Origin: Hyperoplus lanceolatus
Taxonomy: Eukaryota > Chordata > Actinopteri > Uranoscopiformes > Ammodytidae
Assembly: GCA_026929865.2 (NCBI GenBank)
Contig: CM049413.1
Coordinates: forward strand, 14,342,001-14,406,000
Direction: 5' to 3'
Length of the DNA: 64,000 nt
Positions 23,108 to 36,104 of this stretch are shown here, piece by piece. The number at the start of each line of letters is the position of its first letter. Position 1 is the first letter of the stretch. The notes beneath the pieces are model-generated. The model made no database searches, had not been told where the DNA came from, and worked only from the letters and a program-made list of their open reading frames with translations. The position numbers and the translations under genes were made by a program.

Positions 23108-25131
23108 ATCTGTCCTGGCCAGCGTCGCGGCACGTCACGCCAACAGGCACTTCTGCCTTTTTGCCAGAGATAAAAGAGGGGAGGGGCATTATATTGCATG
23201 CACTTGGTTTTCTTCAGCTCAAAGTCACATCTGTCCATCAAGCTCCGGTTCCGCCCCCGTTGTTGGTCCCTCCCCCCTCCAGCTCCATTGAACCGCTCCA
23301 GTTTGGAAGGTAACTGAAAAGGACATCACCGTCAAGGGAACCCCTAGTACTGCCTTGCCATTCCGACCATTCCCGGTTTTTGGGGGAAACCCCGGTGCAG
23401 CTAAACAGTGTAAAGGAAGAAAAAACATAGAAAAATAGATCTAAAGATATATACTGTTTTTTTTTTGAGTTCAGTGTTGCATCTTTCTATGTTTTGTAAT
23501 GTTCTGGTTTTTAAATGGAAAGTCAAAGAAGGGGATCCAGACAAAAAAAAGGGCCAAAAGCTTTTTTTTGTGTGTTTTGTTAAAAGAAGAAAAGAAATAA
23601 CTTTTTTTATTAAAAAAAAAAGACTGGGCCTCTATGCTGCAGTTTTTGAAGAACATTCTGCAAAAAGCGTGGAGATTAAGCTCAGCTAGTTTTTGTTCTT
23701 CCTTCGAGTTGTACATCACTCCTCTTCTGGACATTACGAGGTGATGTTTTATTAGCACCTGCTCTGCACTCCTTACAGTCCTGCAAGGAATGTGTGTTGG
23801 GTAGTTTGACAAGTAGAGAGAAAGGGTCAATGATCAATGCAAACAAAAAAGAAGAAGATACCATTTACAGTCAGGGATAGCAGAAGGACCATGCCACTGA
23901 TTTTACCACGCACAAAAGTGCAACAGTTTTTACACACACAGACAAACACAAGTTTATCCACACAATCACAGCAGAAGTCGGTTTTCTACGTCACTCTTAA
24001 TCCAGAATAATATTCATATGTTTTGGTTTTTATCAGAAATGGGATTCTCTAGAAAGCAGAAACCAGCAGATGAAACGTATCTTTATAGCTTCTCTCTTTC
24101 ACTATACACATTCACTATACACACATGACAACTTTGCAACCAAAAACTCTTATCTTATTTTACGTTTTTTTTTAAGTGCCATGTTTACTGTTGTTGATGT
24201 AGTTTTTTCTTCTCTCTTTCTTTTTGGGTGAAAAAAACCCCCAAGACTGTTTACCTACCACCTGCTAAAGGAATTGTGTTTTAAAAAAAAAAAAACTTTC
24301 CTGGCAACACTGGAAGCATGAAGTCAGCAGCGACGCGAGGCCTTGAAACGATAAACATCTTGCACCCATACAGAGAGACAGATTGAAAACCAAAAGTGAG
24401 GCACCTGCACTGTATGTGCACAACTAGAAAGTGAATATATTTCTGCATTCCACTCTCCCCCTTCATTTTCAAAAGGATGTAACCGCTAAAAAGGGATTTT
24501 CTTTAACCTTTATTTGCTCCAGGAGTTTTAAAAAAAAAAAGGTGGAATTATTTATAAGCACTTCATTTTCACGCTTTTGTTGCTTAACGTGCACTGCATG
24601 AGTTTTTTTTAGGCACGTAACCTTGTTACTGACGATTAAAAAGACAGGTAAAGAGTGATTGTGGTAATCTGATTCATCATATGAATTCCTAGCCTCCTGG
24701 TTGGCTCAAAGACAGGAAACAAAAATCACAAGGCCAAATAGTTTACAGATGTTCACTTCAGAGTGATGAATGGACCAACTCTTCTGTCACCTGCGGCTAC
24801 GTTCCACTTTATTACAATGTACTGAAATTGATGGAAAATGTCCCGTGCTCAAGTTGATCCAAATGTCTCCCCACACAACTTTGTGATTCTGTTTCTGTAT
24901 TTTACATCTGGATTATGTGGAAAGAAAATGTTTTGAATGCACGCTGAAATCTTTGTTGACATTCCTGTCACACACACACAAGATCATTATTCAAAAACCA
25001 ACACCAGCTTATAAACTCACACGCTCACTCAGCCATTTAACATACAATACTTCCGTACTGGAAAAATCGTAGCTCTGTTAAGTTCTACTGTTTCTATTTC
25101 GTCGTTTATTTTTTTCGTTTTTGTCTGTTCA

Positions 25132-25139
25132 TGTATATA
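25132..25139 (+). promoter_or_regulatory. Pumilio-type element in the znf704 3' UTR
   Basis: TGTATATA fits UGUANAUA, the consensus bound by Pumilio proteins in 3' UTRs. A single 8-mer can occur by chance. Confidence 0.35.
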
Positions 25140-25524
25140 TGTAGTTCATGTATGTTCTCTAAAGCTCCATGTCTATGACCAGTTAGCTCGGTCATTACAT
25201 CTGCCATCTTGTGAACACGACAGGTTCAAGTATCTGCCCTTCAACCTGTCCGGCTATACCTTGTTTTGAATACAGGGAGGGATAGCCTGAAGGTCACTCT
25301 CCAGACAAATATCATTGTGCTTCTTCTATGTCATTGCATTGATGTTTTCAGTAAGAAATATTTAGATGATCTCAAAAACTGATTTGCCATTGTATTATGT
25401 GAACGTATTATTGTTTAAGAAAAAAAACAAATCTATATATATATATTCAGAACATAAAGAAAAACATGTTAGAATTTAAATTCAAAGCAAAAAAGGCAAT
25501 TGATTTCACTGCTTTTATTTTTTT

Positions 25525-25527
<3 letters not shown>

Positions 25528-25558
<31 letters not shown>
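25528..25558. repeat. (AT)n microsatellite
   Basis: AT dinucleotide tract of about 31 bp within the znf704 3' UTR. Confidence 0.95.
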
Positions 25559-25561
<3 letters not shown>

Positions 25562-26357
25562 TATACTGTTTATGGATTTTGTGTTTTCATGTTCTGCTGA
25601 AAGCTTTTGTCAGTACAGGGGGGAGCCCAGGAGTAATTCTCTCACTGCAAGCCAAGCTTGTTATGCTCTTTTCTGCGAATGTGACCCACACTCTCTCTTG
25701 CCTAGAGCTCCTTCACATCACGCTCCCCGCTGCTGGCACTGCTAAAGCGCTTTGGAAAAACTACGGTTGATTAAAATCTTTCTTGTTTCCAATTCTCCTC
25801 ATCCTGGTGTCACGCAGGAACCCCCTTGCAATTAGTTTGATTGACATCGCGGTGTGTTTGCACCCACGTCTACGTTCACACGCTTCTGTGGAGGAGCCCC
25901 CCAGGCAGAGTAGTATGAGCCCCCCCAGGCAGAGTAGTATGCAGGCTTTCACTACCCCCCTTCCCTGTCTCACTCCTCCAAAGGAGTTCCACACATTTAT
26001 CAAATGGCCTGTGGCGTTCAACTGTCAGGCAGGTCTAGTCCAGTGCGGGGGGGGGGGGATGTGGCTCCTGACAAACACACTTTGGGGTTCAAGGATTATT
26101 CTGTTTCTCCAGACCTCTGTGGCTGGCTGCTGGATGTGATTGATGTTTTCTTTTCTTTTTTTTCAACTCCATGCACTTCCCCACTTTGCCCTTTCTCCCA
26201 TCATTGCGGTGCTACATGTTTTTTTTTTTTTCAATATCGTCTCCTCCATTGGTGCGTGGAAAAACATGGCAGCCAATCAGAGTCTGTCAAGGTCCTGTCC
26301 AGGAACAAGTCCCTACAGTTAGTTCAGACCATGGGTTCAGACCACTCGGAGGTTTCT

Positions 26358-26409
26358 GGCTAGATTAGATATTTTAAGTGTCAGGCTAGATTAGATATTT
26401 TAAGTGTCA
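26358..26409. repeat. Perfect 26-bp tandem duplication
   Basis: The unit beginning GGCTAGATTAGATATTTTAA occupies 26358-26383 and is repeated without change at 26384-26409, near the end of the znf704 3' UTR. Confidence 0.95.
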
Positions 26410-26829
26410 ACGGGCAACTACTTAAAATTTTAAAAAATGCTGATTCTAGGTCAGTGTTGTGTCCATCAAATGGAAGATTTGGCCAAAATATCCATCCAAA
26501 TGACTTCAAAAGGATAATTGCTGCCTTATTTTATTAAACCTATCAGTCTCCGCGTCACTCTGGGATTTGTTTCTGGACTGTGTCCTGGCCTGCATCATTG
26601 TACTGAGAACATCTTGGTCCCATTCAAAGACGACCTTAGCGTTAAGGGGGCTTTCAAAGACTCTCAGCCCATGGTCCGTCTTTACATATACTGGTGCTGT
26701 GGACTCTGCGGGGGGAGAAATGAAATGGAGGTGCTATATTCCCCTGCAGTGCTGTTTCTCCCATGTTTACCTATACCGTGATCACATTAAATATTTTTTG
26801 TACACAATGTTAATGCTGTAGAACATGAA

Positions 26830-26835
26830 AATAAA
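26830..26835 (+). terminator. znf704: Polyadenylation signal, probable end of znf704
   Basis: Canonical AATAAA, followed by A-rich then T/G-containing sequence. It is the last good signal before the sequence changes character. Confidence 0.5.
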
Positions 26836-29708
26836 AAACACCCTGCCTCAAGTCTACCAAGTGTCCAGACACAAGTTAGTAATTGTGGGGTCGCCCCTCT
26901 GTTCTCTTTCCTGCTTCCTCATTTCAGTTTGAAGATTGTATTTTGGTGACTAGCTCTCATTATTTCCATGTAGGTCAAAGCAAAACGGAGGAAATTCATT
27001 CGATTTGAAATACATTACTACTACAAATAACAATTGATATGTCCAGCTTTTAGTATACTCTGAATTAAAAATATTCACCTTGGAAACAGCAGCTGACTGT
27101 ACAATTTCAACTCGAGGTCCATTTTCTTGCTTGTGAAGCTTTCGCACATATATCGCACGTAGCGCATGTCTTCATCAAAATATCTATTTCTATCAGTTGT
27201 GATGGAACTGTAGTTGTTCAAACTGTACATGTGTCTTTCTTCTTTCATATAAAAACTGAGCAAACTTGGTTTGCTGATGAAGACGTTATATGGCTGAAAG
27301 CTCCGGAAGGAAATGGCAAACGTGGCCCCTTAGTTGACATTGATTATCTCCAAATAGTTTTCAGATTTTCCATGTTGTTTATTAAGCTTGACAAACCAGC
27401 TTTTTCAAATGGGACACTCAGACGCATTCTTCTGAAACTTTTAATTCCGACAGATGAAGTTTTTGCAGGGATGTTTGGATTATTAACACCAAAACAACAC
27501 TGGCAGACAAAGAGTGATCACAACACGTTTTCTCTCCAAAACAGTTATGCCAAACGTGCCATATGGTATTATCGCCCTGCTTGGTATGATGACTGTCTTT
27601 CTGATTCATTATAGAGCCAAAGCAATAAGCTCACAGCTCTGTAGCAAGAGCGGAGTGTGAACGGCTAAACACCAGCTCAGAAACTTGCTGCCATTAGAAA
27701 CATGTGTTTGCACAGCAGAATTAAATGTGTGCTATCACACAGCCACAATAGGCGGTCTTGTTGCTCTGGGAGAGAGTGATATGAATACTTATGAGGATTT
27801 TTTCTTTTTCAGCAGTGGCTGTTGTGGCTTTTGTTCTCTGATGTGTTCAACCCCCTCTGCTGCCTGCCTATTAAAGGGGGCTGATCGTTTGCCAGTGATT
27901 TATAATCTGAATAAAACAAGATGGCATTATTCTGCGTATAAAAATCAACCTTGTGAGTTACGAGGGACCCTCCATGTATATGTCCTCTCAAACAAACACG
28001 TTATGTCCGAGCACGGTTTGTCCAGCTTACTGAGCAGTGATGGCTTTGACAGCAGCCCCAGTGTTGATGGTTTTAAAAGCATTCCTTTGTTTATGTACCT
28101 GATACTTACTGAGATCAATATTTCATACATGGCAAGACACTCATCATTTAACTTATATCATTTAAGTAGGTCAATGTATTCTACGATATATACACATGAA
28201 GCTGCACTACAGTATATCTGCAGTATCAAGTGGGATATTCCTGACTGTAATTCTCTCAAAATTCTTACACGTTTCCATTTATTTTTGCTCCATCAGCTCT
28301 AGGTGGTTGCAGATTAGCTAGCAGTTGGCGGTGGTTATCTGCCCCGCTGACCTGAAGCAATAGTTGGATAGCCAACCACGTGAAACTGTTCTCACAAACA
28401 CAGAAATCTGTGTATGTGTGGTTGAGAACACCTGAGTAGCAATCCATTGTGTGTGACCCCATGTAAGGGTAGACTGAGAAGCAGTGTGTCCTCAAAGAGC
28501 CCAGCATATACCCAGGGCCAGTTTCCACGGCAACCATTCTTGACGGGCAGATTTATTCATCTCTTCTTCTATCCGCTTGCCTGCCAGACCCGAGTCAGGG
28601 CAGCATTGTTGTCAATGAAAAAAGAGAGAAAGGATCCCTCCATCCATCCTTCATTCATTCTTTCACTGAGGAATGTGAGTGGAGGACGAGGGTCGATAGG
28701 TGGACCAAAACGATGGGTTTTGCAAACCCTGTTTTATGTGTGTGTGTTGGGTTTCCCTCCCAACATTAATGATTAAATAAGAAAAGAAATATTTTGAGTA
28801 TATGTGTTTCCATGAGTTGCTTCACACCCACTCTCATTATTATGGTTTGACCTTTTGGAGGATGCTAGGAGTCCAGAATGTGCCTTGAAGAGAGCAGAGT
28901 TTTTCTAGAGTTGACCTCGACAGACGCCACACGATCGTCTAGAAACCCTGTGCATTGCTGTTATATGCAGGGCCACAGCTATACGTTGATGGAATGTCTC
29001 TGGTGCTGGCTATTAACTGAGATCTGCTTTCTATACCTGTATATTTCAAAGGTTTGTGATGCGAAGATTTGTGATTTGTGTGTTGCGAACGGAGGAGGCC
29101 CCTTTGGCCCCTTTTTCTCGGTTCTACAAAGATGTTGCAAGGTCTTTAAGGGTGACTTTTTTCTACTCTTTGCAGTCAACTACTTATGACAATGCTGTGT
29201 TTCCATGTCTTTGTTATTTTCTTCTCTTTGTTTTCCCAAACATGACTCTCTGTCTCTCTCCCTTTTGTACAAGAGCTTGTAGAGAAATGTGTGTTCCATG
29301 TCGTGCTGCGATCTAGAAATGTTTGGGAAATCAAGGAAGCCTCACCCCACAAAACAGCGTGTGAAACAGTCGGTGAGATGATGATCCATTTTTAGTGCCG
29401 AGCTGCCAAGGGATTTCCACGGGTAAAGTTTTGACTTTCTTTGTGTAAAGGTGGGGAGGGGGAATAAGAACTGGTTCTCCGCAGACTCAATTGTGTTTTT
29501 CAGAACATTAACAAACTAAACATCAACATATCTGCCACAGCTCCTTCAGTTTTATCTCATGAAATGCAACAAAGAGAGCGCTGAGCCACCCTATCTTTAA
29601 ACGGAATCATCTCATTGGCTGTTTCATCTAATTACGATCATGTAGACCTCAAGAAACTCAATGACTGTGGCACTTGATTTTTACAGTCCCTTTTCAAACG
29701 GTATATGT

Positions 29709-29712
<4 letters not shown>

Positions 29713-29767
<55 letters not shown>
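29713..29767. repeat. (AT)n microsatellite
   Basis: Uninterrupted TA dinucleotide tract of about 55 bp. Confidence 0.97.
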
Positions 29768-29768
<1 letters not shown>

Positions 29769-30654
29769 TCTATGCTCTGGTCTTACTGTATTTTTTAATA
29801 CTGCATGTGCATGCAAATAAGGAAATTATGAGATACATGACTTTATATAAATGTGCTCTATTTGTGCTTTTGGCGTCCAAGGCAGCAGGGGGTTGGGAGC
29901 AGCTGTGGTCGGTAATGGTCGAAACCTCAAGAAACATGTGTAAGCAATGGCATGTATTGCCTCTACCACATATTTTAAATGCGTTGTGTGGCCCATGAAG
30001 AGCTAACCAAAAGGCTAATACATGCAGTACTTACTTGATATATTTGTACTGAAAGACTTCAGTTGGCAGTGGCTGCTCTCCACCCTCACGTAGCCGGCGC
30101 AATAAGTTGTGTTTTTATATCCTTTTCGAAGCCTCTAAATGTAAATGTTTGATATGTTTTTCCAGATTGCAAACTTAATCCTTGATGCAGCACATTGTCG
30201 TCAGGTGACACGGTGGCTTGTAAAGCCGTGCACACTTAGGATGTCCTTTCATAAACAAGGTTCAGGTTTTGGGTTCAGAATCGCAAAAAAAAAGTACGGA
30301 GGAAATTTCGAGGGATAGTTCGACATTACAGGGATATATATAAGCTCTTCTTGGTGAAAGTTGCATGAGAAGAAATGTGCCATTTTCAAATGCCAGAGTG
30401 CTATCGATTTCCTATCATTAATCTCTCGTCACAGAAGCAAAGAAGCACGTTTCACAAAATGTGGAATCATCCTTCGAATGCTTTTTCATGGGGCATTCAT
30501 TCAGATGAACAGTCCCTAAATTCCTCTATTGAGCTCAAATATATGATCCTGAACCCAAACGACCCTGTAGGAGAAAGTTTAGTTTCGCCGACGATTAGGG
30601 AGTTATTTACAACACGAGGGTGCTCAGAAATCTCAAACGCATTCAGCTCTAATA

Positions 30655-31025
30655 GGAACACTTGTCTCCCGGGGCTTTTTGTCTACCAATCTGCTTGGTT
30701 TCATATGTGGGGAAAATGAGTCCCAGGGCCCGTTTAAAAGAGCTCCAGTTTGAGTCCCGGGGCCCGTTTAAAAGAGCTCCAGTTTGAGTCCCGCAGGTGT
30801 TCTTCCTCAGTGTCATCATGAGTAGAAAACAATATATTTCCATGAGCCTGGTGTCAACATTTCACATTCAGCGCTGTTGGAATTGTGCCTGCATGGTGTT
30901 TGGCAAGGTCCCCCCCCCCAATTCAACTCCCATTTCTCAAGCAACTCCAATATTCATATCAGTCTGCATCATTTATCAAGCGGAATCGGTTAGGAAAGCA
31001 TTTGAAATATGCAAGCTAAATATCC
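30655..31025. repeat. Duplicated intergenic block, left copy
   Basis: The block is similar along its length to 34075-34395, in the same orientation. Shared landmarks in order are TTGTCTCCC, CTGCTTG, CGTTTAAAAGA, GAGTCCC then CAGGTG, CATGAGCCTGGTGTC, CATTCAGCGCTGTTGG, CAACTCCAATATTCATATCA and TCAGTCTGCATCATTTATCA. It ends at AGCATTTGAAATATGCAAGC. It has no open frame and no inverted termini. This copy additionally has a 34-bp tandem duplication at 30718-30785. Confidence 0.8.
30718..30793. repeat. 34-bp tandem duplication inside the left block
   Basis: GAGTCCCAGGGCCCGTTTAA begins unit 1 (30718-30751). Unit 2 (30752-30785) differs by one base, and the first 8 bases of a third unit follow. Confidence 0.95.
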
Positions 31026-31120
31026 CAGCTGCAGACATGGGTTGCCTGTGTTGAATTTTCATGGATACCTTTTGGGCAGGACTTGCATTTTTTCACCGCG
31101 CTCTTGCATAAGCTGATATT

Positions 31121-31147
31121 ACTCTCTCTCTCTCTCTCTCTCTCTCT

Positions 31148-31224
<77 letters not shown>
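31121..31224. repeat. (CT)n then (CA)n compound microsatellite
   Basis: CT dinucleotides at about 31121-31147 pass directly into CA dinucleotides to about 31224. Confidence 0.97.
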
Positions 31225-31226
<2 letters not shown>

Positions 31227-31574
31227 AACATTATGAGTGAAAGAGGTGTCAGAGCCAACTGTGTTATGTAACCTAAGGGGGGCTATGTGCATCCATGCTG
31301 CTTCGACATATGTCCCCGTGGCTTCCTGTCTCGTCCTGTTAAGATGTGAAAGAAATCGCTGGTGGGAGTTGCTTTCTTTCTCTTCGGGTCGCCGGTCCAA
31401 AAGCATCAAATGTATGTGTGTGCGTGAGATGGTGGAGTGTGTGTTTCAGATGACATCCCGAGGTGTGTCCCATCTGCTCAATGTAGCATTTGCATGTCCT
31501 CTCCCTGTTCGTCTGCATGCGTGTTTTTGCGAGGAAAGTGTGAGCACAAATTCTTACGGTGCTCACTTGGGAGC

Positions 31575-31575
<1 letters not shown>

Positions 31576-31641
<66 letters not shown>

Positions 31642-31655
31642 GTGTGTGTGTGTGT
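31576..31655. repeat. (TG)n microsatellite
   Basis: TG tract of about 80 bp with a single TT slip near 31640. Confidence 0.97.
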
Positions 31656-32409
31656 ACTCCCCTATATCAGCCATCCTCCGCCATAAGTGCACCGCTATAT
31701 CAAGCCTAATACCTCATGCATAATCAACAAGTACATTGGCATCGCATAAGAGGCCTCCCCCCTGCCGCTTTTCTTCACACCGCTATCACACCTTCCATCA
31801 GAGGACCAACAATGGAATGCAAGTGAAGGTGATTTCACATGTTCACATGTTCACGTTGCACCTGGTTTCAGCTCACTGATCTTTTAACACGATGCAGCGA
31901 TGATGCTTGCAATTTGTCTGAGTCTCAATGGATTGGCATCAGTGACTCATAGGCCTGTATGTACGTCTGTGTGTGTGAGTCACTGGATAATTGACAAGGC
32001 TGATGAGAAACAGCACACGTACACAGGTTCAGTCTGTGACCCTAGTCGATAAGAATAATTGCGGCCTATGAAATCATTGGCTTCCCTTCACTGTGAGTGT
32101 GGCGAGGAAGAAAGAGGTTAGGCACTTATGGATCAGTTTTCCACAAGCAATATAGATGATACGCACAAGAACTTAAGACAAAGACAGGTTTATGTAGCTG
32201 CATAAGGCAGAACTTTCTCTAAAAAGCCATTGGTCACCAGGGTCATAGTTTGTCCAGAAGATATTGATGAAAAAATATATAGCATGATCCTCGCTTGGTG
32301 TTGATATCGTAGATGCAGGTCAAAAAAAGAAATATAGCCTTAGCAGGAAATATTTTCATCAAAGGTTTTTTTTGTGAGATTTATATGAGGACACTCTTGT
32401 CTGGGCGTT

Positions 32410-32770
32410 TAATACGAAGCTATAGCCAGCTTAGTTTAGGATAAAGGCTGGAAATGGGTAAAATAGCTAGCCTGGCTCTGCCCAAAGGTAACGAAACCCG
32501 CCCACCGACACCTCCAAAACTGACCCAGTACATTTTTCATGTAGCAGCTCGGCTAGCTTAGCTTAGTGCAAGGACGGGAAGTATAGGCTACTGTGCCTGT
32601 CTGAAAGATACACTTCAGGTTTTTACACAGATAAAACAATTGAGATATAATGTATTCATTAGTGAACTGTAGAGGTGCTGGTAGGACAAAGCCAGGCTAG
32701 CTGCGTACCTGTCTTTGTGCTAAGCTAAGTTAAGCTAAACTAACCATCTGCTGGTTGTAGCTCCAAATTT
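32410..32770. repeat. Dispersed fish repeat with inverted AGCTTAGC-type arms
   Basis: The left part has CTAGCCTGGCTCTGCCCAAA and GGCTAGCTTAGCTTAGTGC. The right part has the complementary GCCAGGCTAGCTGCGTAC and GTGCTAAGCTAAG. Similar AGCTTAGCTTAGC plus GCCTGGCT stretches occur at about 41200-41290 and 44430-44500 in tpd52 introns. The copies are too diverged to place ends precisely. Confidence 0.55.
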
Positions 32771-32938
32771 AATGTAGCCTACAGACCTGATAGCGGTGTC
32801 AATCTGATCCAACTCTTGGTAAGAAAGCAAATACAAAGTTTCCTAATTTTTCTTTCTCTTTATTCCTTCCCTTTAAAGTGTATACCCTTGTGTGATGGGA
32901 AGTCATTTGGGACAATTTCTGCATTTCTTACCTTTTAG

Positions 32939-32939
32939 A

Positions 32940-33004
<65 letters not shown>
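32939..33004. repeat. (CT)n then (CA)n compound microsatellite
   Basis: A short CT run is followed by about 48 bp of CA. This is the same compound structure as at 31121. Confidence 0.97.
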
Positions 33005-33007
<3 letters not shown>

Positions 33008-34074
33008 GACAAAGCCATGATTGACCCGAATGTTTTCTTTCTGCACATTTTAAACAAAGTCTGCTTCACTATATTACATATTGTTGCCAGTGTCACACAT
33101 GGAGTCCATACATGGGATTCTCTATTGTTAACACAAAGCACTTGCCATATGTATACCTGCTCTGTCACTTATAGTATAGGCTACTCTGTCTACCAATTAT
33201 GTTTTCTAATGTTTTTTTTCCACGATATAATCAAATGAATTATCTGAATATATTATGATGTTTTTTCTCACAGAAGGAGACTGTTAAAGCCTGTATCAGT
33301 TTTGTTTCTTTCTTATCTGATATCTGTGTGTAGAAACTGCCTTTGTTCTTGTTGTGTATTGTTGTTTACTGACAAATTGCGTTCTGGTGCTAGTTGTTGT
33401 TCAAATCGGTGTTGCAGTTTAGGCCTTCTCCAGAGTGACCTGTGTGACTGGAAAGACTCTGGAGGCAACTGTGGTTATAACAGAATAAAGACTTTTTGGC
33501 AGCTGTTTGTTAGCCGCTGTGCCTGTGTCCTTTCTCTCGTCAAAAAAACACTATAGTTCAATAACATTTTGTTAAAACATACACTTAAATACACAAGCAT
33601 TACTCTTTTATGATATGAAGAGTTAAAGGCTAAGTATACTGTATATTTAGCCTACTGAAGTAGGCCATTTAAGTAAAACATTTATTATTTAAATGTTCTA
33701 CTACTTCTACTGTACCTGACTTAATTTCAAAGATAAATATCATACTTTTTGCTCCACTGCATTTACTTGGCAGCTATAGTTTTAAGCTTTCAGAGTCAAT
33801 TTTATATACAAAATGTGTCATTCATTTGGACAATAACTATACCCAACAGTATATTAGCCTTACCTACACAGAAATACCTCAATAATAATAATAATATTAA
33901 TATAACACAGATAATTTTCTACATAACAAGTACTTTTATTTTGCTTACTTGTGACAGATTTTGTTTACATTGTAGTATTGAAGGTTTTCCTAAACTAACA
34001 TATCTGACTTCTTTGGGGAATCATTTTTCTTGGTAAGTCTCAAAAACCAAATCAGCTCTAAACATTAAGGGAAA

Positions 34075-34395
34075 CACTGGTCTCCCAGAACCTCTCCTTG
34101 CTACTCTGCTTGTTATGTAGAATATGTGTCTGGGAGCGCGTTTAAAAGAAAATACAACTATGAGAGGAGATCCAGCACGAGTCCCTCAGGTGAAGAGACA
34201 GAATGTTTTCATGGGCCTGGTGTCTTATGACTGGCACATTCATCATTCAGCACTGTTGGGATTGGGCCTGATGTTTGCCAAGGCTCTCCCCTTTTCCCCA
34301 AACCATCTCTCAGGCAACTCCAACATTTAAATCAGTCTGCATCATTAATCAAGCGGAATATATTAGAAAAAGCATTTAAATATGCAAACTGATTA
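34075..34395. repeat. Duplicated intergenic block, right copy
   Basis: Homologous to 30655-31025. Landmarks in the same order are GGTCTCCCAG, CTGCTTG, CGTTTAAAAGA, GAGTCCCTCAGGTG, CATGGGCCTGGTGTC, CATTCAGCACTGTTGG, CAACTCCAACATTTAAATCA and GTCTGCATCATTAATCAAGC. It ends at AGCATTTAAATATGCAAAC. It lacks the 34-bp tandem duplication of the left copy. Confidence 0.8.
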
Positions 34396-36098
34396 TAATA
34401 ATATTCATTGCCATTGTTCTCCCACTCCCCTCCCCACTCCCACTCAGTAATTCTCTCCAAAATGGTGACCGTTTGTCATATATCAGTAAACATAGGCTAA
34501 TTAGAGGTTAACACAAGAAATAATTGTCCTCCCAACAAATGATAGAATTAAACAAAAAAGCTTTTCAACGTTAGTGATGAGACTGTTTGTAATTGATTAC
34601 TTTCCAACCCTCTTTGAACACGAGTTATATATTTTTAACATCATTAGTTTATACAACAAATCAAAATAAACATTGTTCTACAACTCATTACAGTGCAATC
34701 TGACTTTTTAACTTCTGCTTTTGCCACCATTTTAAACAGGATGTTGGGAAATTCCCAAAAGGCTTAACGCACTTTTTTAATACTGTACATTGTGTGATGT
34801 CAAATAATAAGTAGGCCTAACAGTCGAAGTTTCCATGTGAAATATTAACCCAAACTGTTTCAACGTTGGGAAGAAATGTAGCACAGGGAAGGAGACCTCT
34901 CTAACAGGCAGTTGTTATGACTGTTATCCAGCAGCTGTCATTCAGGTTGGGAAAGGCCACCATAGGTGTTTCTTCTGTTCTTGGCTTGGCTGCCCTCTTG
35001 TGTTCACATAAGAAACTGCAGTTGAATGAGATTTTTTTTTTGTACTCAGTTTCAGTCTTAACTGAAGACATGCATTCAAAACTTATTTCCCCTCCTGAGG
35101 GTTAATTGAAGTGTGTACCAAATGTAAAAATGTAAGCCCTTACATAAGGAGATGTGACAAAATCTGGTGGCTTCAGAGGTATTTTTAATTAGAGTACATG
35201 TATTCACTCCATGGTTCCAATTAAAGAACAAACGTTTCCCCTGTTTGTTGTGTGTGTGTGTGGTGACTTAACATAAATCAAACCGTCACGTCCGAGATAA
35301 AAGGCCTTCTGGATTCTCTCAGTGATGTAACATGACATGAGTAGGACATGGGATACTGTTGCACTGTTAAAAACCAATGACTCTCGCCTCGAAATAGCCA
35401 ACGCTGTTGTAAAAAAAACAAAACAAAAAAAAAAACAAGGTCTTAATAGCAGAAATGTGGTGCTTCAATGTATGTGTGGCAAATTGCATTATTAATGGTT
35501 GTAACGGTGAGAGGCATCCACCAGCAGGGGAAAATGTCTGGTGAGGGTAACTGTTCAAAAGTTTCATAGTTTCTAGGATATAATCATTGCAGCACAAGAT
35601 TGTAAAGCCAACTCAGGAAATTGTTTGAATATGTAACACTGATATAAATGTATTCATACATTTTATATTTAGAGAAGGTGTTTGGTCTGTATAAAAAATT
35701 ACCTAGAAACTATATTTGTCAGGAGTATGAATGTTGAGAAAAGGTATAGCCTACTCAGAGTAGGCTGCATTTACTTACACTAGGCACAGTGGTACTTGGA
35801 GCAAAATGCTAACATTAGCATGCTTACATGCTTCCACACAATGCTAACATGCCAATTGTAAACAGGTGTAATGTTTGCCATGTTCCTCGTCCTGCTTAGG
35901 TGTGTTAACATGCTAATGTTTGCTAGTTAGCACTAAACACAGGGTTCAGCTCAGGCTGGTGGGACAATGAACAAAATAATATCCAGTCGAGTTTTGCTTT
36001 TATCTGTTTTATAGTAACAGGGGTGTTAGTGAGTTACCTCCCACACCGAAACAATGGACAAGTGTTTAAATATTGACTCTGGCTTGGGAAGTGACACA

Positions 36099-36104
36099 TT
36101 TATT
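36099..36104 (-). terminator. tpd52: Candidate polyadenylation signal for tpd52
   Basis: TTTATT on + reads AATAAA on -, about 1 kb downstream of the tpd52 stop codon. It is the first canonical signal I noticed on that strand; no independent support is visible. Confidence 0.3.

Larger units (their letters stand above)
23108..26850 (+). other. znf704: znf704 3' untranslated region
   Basis: No exon or domain appears after the stop, and the sequence becomes T/A-rich with many short A and T runs. The first good polyadenylation signal followed by a plausible end is AATAAA at 26830-26835, giving a 3' UTR of about 3.7 kb. It contains a Pumilio-type motif at 25132, an AT microsatellite near 25528 and a perfect 26-bp tandem duplication at 26358. 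The end is inferred and earlier polyadenylation is possible. Confidence 0.6.

Noticed and set aside
27685-28302. 205-codon open frame, longest without simple repeats in the intergenic region
   Set aside because: It begins with TTG, lacks any recognised motif, has no codon bias and no splice context, and lies in AT-rich DNA just past the znf704 3' UTR.
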